DNA of 64,000 nucleotides. Origin: Acidimicrobiia bacterium. Its GTDB lineage: Bacteria; Actinomycetota; Acidimicrobiia; Acidimicrobiales; CAIXPF01. The stretch covers positions 186,001 through 250,000 of the forward strand of contig CANJRG010000002.1 of NCBI GenBank assembly GCA_947476745.1. Reading direction: 5' to 3'. Made by a program: the position numbers and the translations under genes. Position 1 is the first letter of the stretch. Every line of letters starts with the position of its first letter. Under the pieces are notes generated by a model that ran no database searches, was not told the origin of the DNA, and saw nothing but the letters and a program-made list of their open reading frames with translations. Below, one piece after another: positions 52,109-59,700 of this stretch.

Positions 52109-52318
52109 ATGGCCGGCCCCGGAATGCCACCGTCACCCGGACGCGACCACGGCACCCGCCCCGACGGTGACACAGCCCGCCCGGGCCCACCCAACCGGCG
52201 CGAGGAGATCCTGGCGGTGACAGCAGACATCTTCGCCGAACCGCTCCCTACGAGCCGATCCGGCGGCGGGACCGGGCGATCCGCTGGCTTGGACACGCTT
52301 CCTCGAACGCTGGGGTGA
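52109..52318 (+). pseudogene. TetR-family regulator N-terminal remnant
   Basis: A short frame that starts MAGPGMPPSPGRDH and contains NRREEILAVTADIFAE, the classic first helix of TetR-type DNA-binding domains. After this it loses similarity (PLPTSRSGGG...) and ends at TLG. The recognition helix and ligand-binding domain are missing. It belongs to the same decayed stretch as the PhyH relic. Confidence 0.6.
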
Positions 52319-52366
52319 CAACCGGGGCCTTCCGGGCCGACCTTGAGCCCAACCTGGTGTTCCGCG

Positions 52367-52690
52367 TCATGAATCTCTGTGGTCGTCTCCGTCGGGCGTT
52401 GGTACCGTCCCGACGCGTCGCCGAGCCGGCCTCACACCTCCGAGCCCATCCGACGCCGCAACGGTGAGGTGGTCCTCGATCCGCACCACGGGGCGGTGAT
52501 CCCTACCGGTGTCGAGCCCATCACGATCCTCGTACAGACGGCGCAGGGCCTCCCCGAGTGGCAACCCGGCAATGGCCCGCGGGTACCGCTGGGGCAGCAG
52601 CGGTCGGCCGCGTTCGCCCGCCGGGTGCACCTCGAGCGCGCCGGCTCGGCGCACCAGTGCCACCGAGCACGATGCCAGCACCTCGACCAC
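52367..52690 (-). CDS. Possible small protein or fragment, unknown
   Basis: This minus-strand frame of 107 residues (MVEVLASCSVALVRRAG, then LPLGEALRRLYEDRDGL) has amino-acid composition like real proteins here, while the opposite strand reads as His/Pro/Arg-rich noise. The frame stays open another ~20 codons upstream without a clear start. I do not recognise a family. It may be a fragment of a sensor or regulatory protein left in the decayed region. Confidence 0.3.
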   Translation of the reverse strand: MVEVLASCSVALVRRAGALEVHPAGERGRPLLPQRYPRAIAGLPLGEALRRLYEDRDGLDTGRDHRPVVRIEDHLTVAASDGLGGVRPARRRVGTVPTPDGDDHRDS

Positions 52691-52781
52691 GGCGTCGAGC
52701 AGCCCAGCGAAAAGCGGATCTTCACCGTCCTCACCGGTCGTTGCCGTGGACGCCGGGCCCGTCGCCGACTACAACCAGGGT

Positions 52782-53828
52782 GTGCAATTCCAGGCGCGGA
52801 CCCTCGAGGCGGTCGACGACGACACCGTGCAGCAGCTCTACCGGGAGCGCGGCTGGACCGACGGGCTGCCGGTGGTTGCCCCGACGCCGGCCCGGGTCGA
52901 GGCGATGCTGGCCTACGGAGGGTTCACCCCCGACCAGGTGATCGGGGTCGAACTGGTCAAGCAGCGGGCACTCACGGCGGAGAAGGTGGCGATCAACGCG
53001 GTGCTGGCCGGGTGCCTGCCACCGGACTTTCCGGTGGTGACGGCGGCGATCGAAGCCATGTGCAAGGAGGAGTTCCTCGTGCACGGGGCCACCGCCTCGA
53101 CCGGCGGGTGTGCCGTGCTGCTGGTGGTGAACGGACCGATCCGCCGCCAGCTCGCCATGTCGTCCACCTTCTCGGTGCTCGCCGGCCCGGACCGGGCGTC
53201 GGTCTGCATCGGCCGGGCCGTCCGGCTGGTGCTGCGCAACCTGCTCGAGGTGCGTCCCGGCGAGCTCGACCGCTCCACGTTGGGCCACCCCGGCAAGCTG
53301 TCGTGGTGCCTCGCCGAGGACGAGGAGGGCGGCGCTCCGTGGCTCCCGCTCGGCGCCGAGCGCGGCATCCCCGACGAGGTCAGCTCTGTCACCGCCTTCG
53401 CCGCCTCCGCCCCGCGCCAGATCATGAACGAGTGGACGACCGATCCCGTCGAGCTGCTCACGACGGTGGTGGCGGAGATCAAGGCGACCATGCTGCATTA
53501 CTCGATCTGGTCGGGGAACTACGCCGTGGTCCTGCCGCCGCAGATCCGCGCCGTCCTGCACGAGGCCGGCTGGTCCAAGGCCGATGTCCGGCGGTTCGTG
53601 TACGAGCACGCGGTGGTCCGCCGCTCCGACTGGGAACGGGTCGGTAAGGCTGCCGTGGTCAACGACCGCAACCGTGACTTCGAGTACCGGGCCCTGCCCT
53701 CCCCCGACCATCTGCTGGTGATCGCGGCCGGCGGCGAGGCCGGCGGTTTCGTCGCGGTCATCCCGCCCTGGCTCGGCCCGAAGTCGGCCGCCACCACCGC
53801 CGCCATCGGCGTCTGCATCGACTGCTGA
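52782..53828 (+). CDS. Conserved protein of unknown function next to UGSC selenoprotein
   Basis: A 348-residue cytoplasmic protein. The start FQARTLEAVDDDTVQQLYRERGWTDGLPVV and the internal ATASTGGCAVLLVVNGP look conserved in style, with a C-terminal GVCIDC that is a CxxC. No standard fold is recognised by eye. It is placed directly before the UGSC selenoprotein and in the same reading frame, separated by its TGA stop and 18 codons. The GTG at 52782 is chosen because TACAAC ends 6 nt before it; a GTG at 52746 is possible. A functional link to the selenoprotein is likely from position. Confidence 0.8.
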   Translation: MQFQARTLEAVDDDTVQQLYRERGWTDGLPVVAPTPARVEAMLAYGGFTPDQVIGVELVKQRALTAEKVAINAVLAGCLPPDFPVVTAAIEAMCKEEFLVHGATASTGGCAVLLVVNGPIRRQLAMSSTFSVLAGPDRASVCIGRAVRLVLRNLLEVRPGELDRSTLGHPGKLSWCLAEDEEGGAPWLPLGAERGIPDEVSSVTAFAASAPRQIMNEWTTDPVELLTTVVAEIKATMLHYSIWSGNYAVVLPPQIRAVLHEAGWSKADVRRFVYEHAVVRRSDWERVGKAAVVNDRNRDFEYRALPSPDHLLVIAAGGEAGGFVAVIPPWLGPKSAATTAAIGVCIDC

Positions 53829-53873
53829 GCCGAACGAGCCGAACGAGCCGAACGAGCCGAACGAGCCGAAAGG
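53829..53873 (+). repeat. 9-bp tandem repeat GCCGAACGA in front of the UGSC gene
   Basis: Four perfect copies and one altered copy (GCCGAAAGG) fill the gap between the two genes. The last copy supplies the AAAGG ribosome-binding site of the selenoprotein gene. The frame would read (AER)4 across. Confidence 0.9.
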
Positions 53874-53882
53874 AACCTACCG

Positions 53883-54407
53883 ATGAGTATGACCGTGCTC
53901 GACCCCAGCTTCGAGGAGGCCGCCGTGGCAGTCGTGCTGCCGCAGCGGCCGCGCAGCCTCGCCGGCGCCACCGTGGGCTTCATCTCCAACGGCAAGCAGG
54001 GCACCAAGGGGTTCTTCGCCCATCTCGAGCGGCTGCTGCGCGACGAGTGGGGAGTCGCCGAGGTCGTCTACCGCACCAAGTCGAACTACTCGGCGCCGGC
54101 GGAGACCTCGCTGATCAACGAGGCCGCCGGCTGGGCCGCCGCCTTCGCCGGCATCGGCGATTGAGGCAGCTGCTCGTCGTGCAGTTTGCACGACGCCGTC
54201 AGCTCGGAACGGGTCGGCACCCCCGCCGTCGGGTTGATGACCGTGCCCTTCGTCAACGGGGCCGAGCTCATGGCCCAGGCGCTCGGCATCCCGGGCTATC
54301 CATTCGTGGTGATCTCCCACCCGATTTCCTCGGCCACCGACGCCGAGCTCGAGGCCAAGGCCCGCCACACCCTGGAACAGGCCCGTGGGTTGCTGCTCGC
54401 GGACTGA
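53883..54407 (+). CDS. UGSC-family selenoprotein with in-frame UGA
   Basis: A 174-residue protein if the TGA at 54162-54164 is read as selenocysteine (residue 94). The N-terminal half (LAGATVGFISNGKQGTKGFF, and NEAAGWAAAFAGIGD just before it) and the C-terminal half (GSCSSCSLHDAV, GTPAVGLMTVPFVNGA) are one continuous frame. The site reads GIGD-U-GSCSSC, the hallmark of the UGSC selenoprotein family. A perfect hairpin 10 nt after the TGA fits a bacterial SECIS. The role is unknown; a Sec-Cys redox site is implied. The ATG follows AAAGGAA. Confidence 0.9.
54175..54195 (+). promoter_or_regulatory. Candidate bacterial SECIS hairpin (UGSC gene)
   Basis: CGTCGTGC-AGTTT-GCACGACG forms a perfect 8-bp stem with a five-base loop starting 18 nt after the TGA, with G second in the loop. 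It lies inside the coding frame. Confidence 0.85.
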
Positions 54408-54456
54408 GCCGTTCGACGATGGTTTCGCCGTGACGGCAACAGGGCAGATACCTCCC

Positions 54457-55260
54457 ATGTCGGCCGAAACCACCACCGTGCCCGGGCCGGCGTCAACGCA
54501 GGTGCCCCGCCGACGAGCCGGCCACACCCTGATCGCCCTCGCCCTGCTGCTCGGTGGCGGGCTGGCCGCGGCGTGCAGCAGCGACGACTCGGTCACGGCG
54601 ACCAGCACCTCGGCGAGTAGCACCGTGCCGACCGGTACCTCGTCGCGGCCGACCACGAGTTCGGCGCCGGGCTCGACCACGGTGCCCGGGACCGGCACAT
54701 CCACCGCGCCCACCACCGCGCCCACCACCGCGGCGACCGCCGTCCCACCGGCGACGACGGCGAGTACCGCCGTGATCCCGCGGATCCCCACGGCACCGCC
54801 CGGACCGACGTTCGAGCCGGCGACAGCCGTGGTGGAGCAGCACTTCCCCGGCACCAACCGTCTGGCGGTGCTCACCGACGTCCGCCTCGGCCGCAACGAC
54901 GGCTTCGACCGGGTGGTGTTCCAGTTTCGCAACGACGACTCGCTGCCCGGCTACCTGGTCGACTACCGGCCGCTGCCGCTCACCGCCGATCCGTCGGACC
55001 TGCCGTTGGTGATCACCGGCGACCACGGTCTGGTGGTGCGGATGCAGGCAGCGAGCCGCTTCCGGATGGACACCGACTACAGCCTCGTCTATCCGGGACC
55101 CTCGACCGTGACCGCCTCGGCCGACGGCGTCACCGAGGTGGTGCTACGTGGCGACTTCGAGGCCATGCTGAGCTGGGTGATCGGCGTCCGGGGTGCCAGG
55201 CCATTCCGGGTGTTCACCCTCAGCGGGCCGCCGAGGCTGGTCGTGGACATCGCCACCTGA
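54457..55260 (+). CDS. AMIN-like domain lipoprotein
   Basis: A 267-residue exported lipoprotein. A hydrophobic segment (LIALALLLGGGLAAACSS) ends in a lipobox with the Cys near residue 40. A Thr/Ser/Pro-rich linker (about 45-115) precedes a C-terminal beta-sandwich-like domain (VLTDVRLGRNDGFDRVVFQF to PRLVVDIAT), of the AMIN-like type known from actinobacterial secreted proteins. It may bind cell-wall polymers. The ATG at 54457 is chosen because the signal segment follows in a normal distance. Confidence 0.82.
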   Translation: MSAETTTVPGPASTQVPRRRAGHTLIALALLLGGGLAAACSSDDSVTATSTSASSTVPTGTSSRPTTSSAPGSTTVPGTGTSTAPTTAPTTAATAVPPATTASTAVIPRIPTAPPGPTFEPATAVVEQHFPGTNRLAVLTDVRLGRNDGFDRVVFQFRNDDSLPGYLVDYRPLPLTADPSDLPLVITGDHGLVVRMQAASRFRMDTDYSLVYPGPSTVTASADGVTEVVLRGDFEAMLSWVIGVRGARPFRVFTLSGPPRLVVDIAT

Positions 55261-55310
55261 ACGAGGTCGTCCACCGCGACGATCGACCGGGGATCGGGCA
55301 CAATCGGGGC

Positions 55311-56159
55311 ATGGACGATCCGAACACCGGGCCAACGCCATCCGACCGTCGGGGCTGGCAGGGCCTTGTCGAATGGCGGGGCGAGATGGGGCGGCGCTGG
55401 GCGGCGGCCTCGGAGACCGCCGACGACCAGTTCGGACGGCTGAGCGACGCCGGCTACCGGGCGCTCGGCGACCTCAGCGGCCTCCACGTGCTCGACGTCG
55501 GTTGCGGAAGCGGCGGGACGACCGCGCAGCTGGCCGATCTCGCTGGTCCGCAGGGCTCGGTGGTCGGCATCGACCCGTCGTCCGATGTCCTTGTCCACGC
55601 GGCGCGGGCCACCGCCGAGCGCAACGTCCGGCTGGTCCACGGCGACGCCCAGACCCACGCCTTTGCCGACGGCGCCTTCGACGTGGTGTTCTCGCGGCTC
55701 GGCGTGATGTTCTTCGAGGACCCGGCGGCGGCGTTCGTCAACCTGCGCCGCTGCACGGCGGTGGGCGGTCGCCTGGCTTTCACCTGCTGGCCGGTGCGGG
55801 AGCTGGTGCCGCTGTTGATCCTGCCGTTGCGGGCGCTGGCCGGCCTGGTCCAGTTGCCACCCTCGGCACCGCCAGGGTCGCCGAACCCGTTCTCTCTCGG
55901 CGACGTGGCCGCGACGACAGCCCTGCTGGAGCGCGCCGGCTGGCGCGAGGTCGCCGTCGAAGAGCTGCGCTGGCAGGTCGACCTGCCCGACGACGCCACC
56001 GACGCGGCGCGGACCTGGCTGACCACCATTCCGGTCACCCTCAGCGTGGTGGACCCCGACCTCGACACCAGGGCCGAGCTGCTGGCCGCCCTGGCGGCGG
56101 CCGTGCCCGACTCGCGTCGCCTGGAGCAGTTGGCGTTGTCCTTCACCGCCACGGCCTGA
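55311..56159 (+). CDS. Class I SAM-dependent methyltransferase
   Basis: A 282-residue methyltransferase. The SAM motif is VLDVGCGSGGTTAQLAD (about 60-76), the acidic motif II VVGIDPSSDVLVHAA, and motif post I FDVVFSRLGVMFFEDPAAAF. The C-terminal half varies from known UbiE/COQ5 proteins. The substrate is unknown. CACAAT 6 nt before the ATG is a weak leaderless signal. It follows the lipoprotein gene by 50 bp. Confidence 0.88.
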   Translation: MDDPNTGPTPSDRRGWQGLVEWRGEMGRRWAAASETADDQFGRLSDAGYRALGDLSGLHVLDVGCGSGGTTAQLADLAGPQGSVVGIDPSSDVLVHAARATAERNVRLVHGDAQTHAFADGAFDVVFSRLGVMFFEDPAAAFVNLRRCTAVGGRLAFTCWPVRELVPLLILPLRALAGLVQLPPSAPPGSPNPFSLGDVAATTALLERAGWREVAVEELRWQVDLPDDATDAARTWLTTIPVTLSVVDPDLDTRAELLAALAAAVPDSRRLEQLALSFTATA

Positions 56160-56227
56160 ACGCCACGGCCGGGCGGCCGGGGCCAGGGGTCGCCGGCGGC
56201 GCTGAGGCCGGCGGCGCTGAGGCCGGG

Positions 56228-57511
56228 TCAGCGCAGGGCGTCGCGGTGGTCGGGATGGGCGATGCTGCGAAGGGCGGCCGCCCGGGCCGAGCCGGCGAGG
56301 CCCCGGACGTCGACCCGGCCGAACTCGGTGACGACCACGTCGGCGAGGTAGTTGGGCAAGGTGATGGGGTTGGGCGACTCGATCCGACGCACGATGCGTG
56401 AGATCCGTCCCCGGCCAGCGGTGGCCCGCAACGCCAGAACCGACCGACCCCCGCTGGTCAGGCTGGCGCCGAAAGCGAAGTCGGGAGCGCCACCGGGCCC
56501 CGAGATCAGCTGCCCGCCCGCGACCTCGGAGTTGGCCGAACCGTCGAGGGCGATTTCCACCGTCGAGTTGAGCGCCACGAAGTTCGGCAACGCCGACAAC
56601 TCCCCTGCGCCGTGGGTCACGTTCGGCGGTGCCATCACCACCGCGGGGTTGCGGTGGATCCACGCGCGCATGCGGCCGGTGCTGATCACCTCGGCGGAGA
56701 CCATCGGGCCTTCGATCGCACCCGCCTCGTACAAATCGATGCAGGCGTCTGACACGAGGCCCGAATGCACCCGCAGCCCGCGTCGGGCCTGCAGGGCGCT
56801 GAGGATGGCGTCGGGAATCGAGCCGATGCCGAACTGGATGGTGCAACCATCCTCGACGACGGTCGCCGCCGCCGCAGCGATCTGCCGGCTGAGCTCGTCG
56901 AGTTCACCGGCCTTGCTCTCCACCAGCGGCTCCTCCGCCTCCACCAGGATGTCGATCTGGTCGAGGTCGAGCTCGCCCGCACCGAAGGTGTACGGGATCA
57001 GCGGGTTGACCTGGGCGATGACCAACGGGGCGGTGCGGGCCGGCATGACGGAGCTCCCGACGCTGATCCCGAGGCTCACCCGCCCGTCGACCGGCGGGCT
57101 GACTGCGATGATCGCCACGTCGACCGGCATCGGCCCGCCGGGTACGTGCAGGGTGGTGTGATCGGAGAACTTGCTCGGCAGCACCTCGACGAAGCCGCTG
57201 TCCCACAGGTACTTGAACGCCGGGGACGCCTGACTGGTCACGAAGCGGAACGGCTTGCCGGCGTGCTGGAACACCGGGAGTCGCTTCTGGAGCATCGGGC
57301 AGGCGATCTCGATGTCCTGCCAGCGGTCGGCGGCGTCGGCCATGGCCTGCATCAGGTGCATGGGGGCGGCGGCGGCGCCGCCGACGAACACCCGGCTGCC
57401 CTCGGGAATCTCGGCGACCGCTGCGGCCGCCGAGAGCGTGCGGGTCGCCTTGCCGCCCGGCGAGGGGGGCAGGTAGGGCGCGAAGTCGGGCCGGGCAGGA
57501 TCGAAGGCCAT
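56228..57511 (-). CDS. Acetyl-CoA hydrolase/transferase family CoA-transferase
   Basis: A 427-residue class I CoA-transferase-like enzyme (acetyl-CoA hydrolase / 4-hydroxybutyrate CoA-transferase). The N-terminal half has GSRVFVGGAAAAPMHLMQAM and VDVAIIAVSPP; the C-terminal half has CTIQFGIGSIPDAIL, LRVHSGLVSDACIDL and a Glu in VALNSTVEIALDG that is the expected catalytic position. The acyl donor is not known. The ATG at 57511 gives MAFDPARPDF; TAGACC 7 nt upstream is a weak leaderless signal. It is divergent from the acyl-CoA dehydrogenase. Confidence 0.88.
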   Translation of the reverse strand: MAFDPARPDFAPYLPPSPGGKATRTLSAAAAVAEIPEGSRVFVGGAAAAPMHLMQAMADAADRWQDIEIACPMLQKRLPVFQHAGKPFRFVTSQASPAFKYLWDSGFVEVLPSKFSDHTTLHVPGGPMPVDVAIIAVSPPVDGRVSLGISVGSSVMPARTAPLVIAQVNPLIPYTFGAGELDLDQIDILVEAEEPLVESKAGELDELSRQIAAAAATVVEDGCTIQFGIGSIPDAILSALQARRGLRVHSGLVSDACIDLYEAGAIEGPMVSAEVISTGRMRAWIHRNPAVVMAPPNVTHGAGELSALPNFVALNSTVEIALDGSANSEVAGGQLISGPGGAPDFAFGASLTSGGRSVLALRATAGRGRISRIVRRIESPNPITLPNYLADVVVTEFGRVDVRGLAGSARAAALRSIAHPDHRDALR

Positions 57512-57608
57512 GGACTGTGGTCTACCAGGCCTGTACCTGCGGTGGGGCGCCCGCAGCTCGCCGGGAGGACGGACAGGCCGCCGCGCAGCTGCGTCGCGCC
57601 GGGCGGGC

Positions 57609-57614
57609 TACCGT
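57609..57614 (+). promoter_or_regulatory. -10-like TACCGT for leaderless acyl-CoA dehydrogenase
   Basis: TACCGT ends 7 nt before the ATG at 57622, and this fixes the start against a frame open to 57517. Confidence 0.5.
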
Positions 57615-57621
57615 GACGTCC

Positions 57622-58920
57622 ATGGCCATGGACCCCGTGCCCGTACCGTCCGCGACGACCGATGCCACCGCTGCGGCGGTCGCCGAGGCCGGGGCATGGT
57701 TCGAGGAGAACTGGTCGCCGGAGCTGAGCCTCGGCGAGTGGTGGGACCGGCTCGGCCGTTCGGGCTGGGGCTTCCCGGCGTGGCCAGAGGCGTGGTTCGG
57801 TCGGGGCCTGTCCGGCAGCACGGCCAGAGCGGTGATCACGGAACGCAACCAACGGGGAGCCTTCGGCCCGCCGTCGGGCATCTCGACCTTCCTGGCCGCG
57901 CCGACCATCCTGACCTACGGCACCGACGACCAGAAGCAGCGCTACCTGCCCGGTATCGCCACCGGCCGGGACGTGTGGTGCCAGCTGTTCTCCGAGCCCG
58001 AGGCCGGCAGCGACATGGCGTCGCTGCAGACCAAGGCAGCTCGGGACGGCGACGAATGGGTCATCACCGGCCAGAAGGTGTGGAGCTCCGGGGCCCAGTA
58101 CGCCCGCTACGGCATCCTGATCGCCCGGACCGACCCCGACGTGCCCAAGCACAAGGGCATCACCTACTTCCTCATCGACATGGACCAGCCGGGCGTCGAT
58201 GTTCGTCCGCTGCGCGAGATGACCGGAGAAGCCGCGTTCAACGAGGTGTTCTTCTCCGAGGCGCGCGTCGCTGACGCCGATCGGCTCGGGTCGCTAGGCG
58301 AGGGTTGGCGGGTCGCCATGACCACGCTGTCCAACGAACGGGACCCCAACAACCCGGGCCTCGGAGGTGGCGGTGGCAGCCTGCTCGGCAAGCCCGACCT
58401 CTCGATGACCGTTGTTGCCTATCAGGCCCAGCAGGCGGCCGAGATCGATGCGTTCTCCTTCGCCATCAGCGGTGGGGCCGGTGAACTGTTCAACCGGTTG
58501 GTCGATCGCTTCGGTATGTCCGATCACGGGGTGTTCCGGCAGCGCCGGGCCGCAGTGCACACCGACCGGGTGACCCAACGTTGGACCGGCCAGCGCGCCA
58601 AGGCCAACGCCAAGGGTGGTCAGCCCGGACCCGAGGTGTCGACGCTGAAGCTCGGCGGCTCGAACGTGGGCAGGGATCTCCGCAACCTCGGCCTGCAGGC
58701 CATGGGGCCGTTCGGGATGCTCGCCGACAGCGATGCCCCCGAGGGTGGGCTCTTCCACAAGTACGCCCTGTTCGTGCCGGCGACCTCGATTGCCGGAGGC
58801 TCGGACGAGGTACAGCGCAACATCATCAGCGAGCGCGCCCTCGGTATGCCGAAGGAGCCCGACGTCTCGCGTGACCTGCCCTTCAGCGAGCTGCGAGTCA
58901 GCCGACGGCCCGAGAGCTGA
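57622..58920 (+). CDS. Acyl-CoA dehydrogenase
   Basis: A 432-residue flavoprotein that introduces a C2-C3 double bond in an acyl-CoA. FAD/substrate motifs are QLFSEPEAGSDMASLQTKA (about 128-146), WVITGQKVWSSGAQYA (about 152-167) and the C-terminal AGGSDEVQRNIISERALGMP. It belongs to the family with a long middle insert (about 245-265, GGGGGSLLGK). The ATG at 57622 is chosen by the TACCGT hexamer. It is next to a CoA-transferase on the other strand, so the two may share an acyl-CoA pathway. Confidence 0.93.
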   Translation: MAMDPVPVPSATTDATAAAVAEAGAWFEENWSPELSLGEWWDRLGRSGWGFPAWPEAWFGRGLSGSTARAVITERNQRGAFGPPSGISTFLAAPTILTYGTDDQKQRYLPGIATGRDVWCQLFSEPEAGSDMASLQTKAARDGDEWVITGQKVWSSGAQYARYGILIARTDPDVPKHKGITYFLIDMDQPGVDVRPLREMTGEAAFNEVFFSEARVADADRLGSLGEGWRVAMTTLSNERDPNNPGLGGGGGSLLGKPDLSMTVVAYQAQQAAEIDAFSFAISGGAGELFNRLVDRFGMSDHGVFRQRRAAVHTDRVTQRWTGQRAKANAKGGQPGPEVSTLKLGGSNVGRDLRNLGLQAMGPFGMLADSDAPEGGLFHKYALFVPATSIAGGSDEVQRNIISERALGMPKEPDVSRDLPFSELRVSRRPES

Positions 58921-59395
58921 CCGGACTGTAAACGCCCCGAGCGACCCGTCGGGCCCGCCCCTCGAGGACCTCGTATCGCAAGGCGTCGGCCAAGGCCTTC
59001 ACCGGGTGGCCCGAGTCGATGAAGAAGCCCTGCCGATGCAACATCGCGTGCAGATCCGTGAGGGAGAGCGGCTCCCGGGCGCTGCCGAGGAGCTTGCGGC
59101 AGGCGGCGCGTAGGCGGCGCCCCCACAACCCGACGGCGTCACGGCTGATCGGCGGCAACGCCCGACGCCCGTCGGCAAGCACGCGACGACCTCGCTTGGC
59201 GAGGTTGGGCCAGAGGGTGCGCCGATGTCGTCGCAATCGACGCGCCGCGGCACGCCGCTGCTGGGCCAACCTATCGAGTTCGTCGTCGAGGCGACGGAGA
59301 TCGTCCTCCAGACGGCCGCACTCGGCGATCACTTGCTCACGACGAGCACCGAAGACGGGCCCTTGCCCACGAACTGGCTCGGCACGACGGGACAT
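58898..59395 (-). CDS. Coiled-coil plus winged-helix protein (HARE-HTH-like)
   Basis: A 165-residue protein. Residues about 15-60 form a charged coiled coil (ECGRLEDDLRRLDDELDRL), then a basic patch, and residues about 110-158 resemble a HARE-HTH-type winged helix (PLSLTDLHAMLHRQGFFIDS, ARRVARGVYSP). It may be a DNA-binding adaptor. The ATG at 59395 follows GGAG. Its last 23 nt overlap the end of the convergent acyl-CoA dehydrogenase gene. The call is based on eye comparison only. Confidence 0.6.
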   Translation of the reverse strand: MSRRAEPVRGQGPVFGARREQVIAECGRLEDDLRRLDDELDRLAQQRRAAARRLRRHRRTLWPNLAKRGRRVLADGRRALPPISRDAVGLWGRRLRAACRKLLGSAREPLSLTDLHAMLHRQGFFIDSGHPVKALADALRYEVLEGRARRVARGVYSPVSSRAVG

Positions 59396-59700
59396 GAGAA
59401 CTCCAGGAAATCGTGACCATCAGCCCGACCAGGCCGACGGTACCGCACGCTTGGAGCCCTGAAAGAGGTGGGAGGGCACAACCCGAGGACGAGTATCTGC
59501 GCCCCGTCTGACAACGAAGGGAACGCCACTCTCCGCGTTCGAATCGACCTCAACCCGACCATGTTGCCCACCCCAGCCACCCTTGGTCGGAACGAATCGG
59601 CCCCGATTCGTTCCGACCAAGACACGGTTGTACCGGTTCGTTGGCGGTGATGGGAAGGAAAAGGGCGCGGAGAGCGGTTGGTCCAGCGCTTGGCGCGGGG
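59396..59700. other. Intergenic region with a long dyad
   Basis: About 305 bp with no supported gene, lower in G+C than neighbours. It holds a 40-bp perfect dyad at 59582-59621 and presumably the promoter of the coiled-coil gene. A further TTCGTT word lies at 59637-59642 downstream of the dyad. Confidence 0.4.
59582..59621 (-). terminator. Perfect 19-bp inverted repeat downstream of the SDR gene
   Basis: CTTGGTCGGAACGAATCGG, two bases and its exact complement give a very stable hairpin about 80 bp after the SDR stop. It has no U tract, so it could also be a binding site. Confidence 0.45.

Noticed and set aside
53826-53828. Third selenocysteine codon at the end of the upstream unknown gene
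   Set aside because: The frame stays open after this TGA, but no stem-loop of SECIS type follows and the downstream residues are only a 9-bp repeat. A normal stop plus a new ribosome-binding site is simpler.
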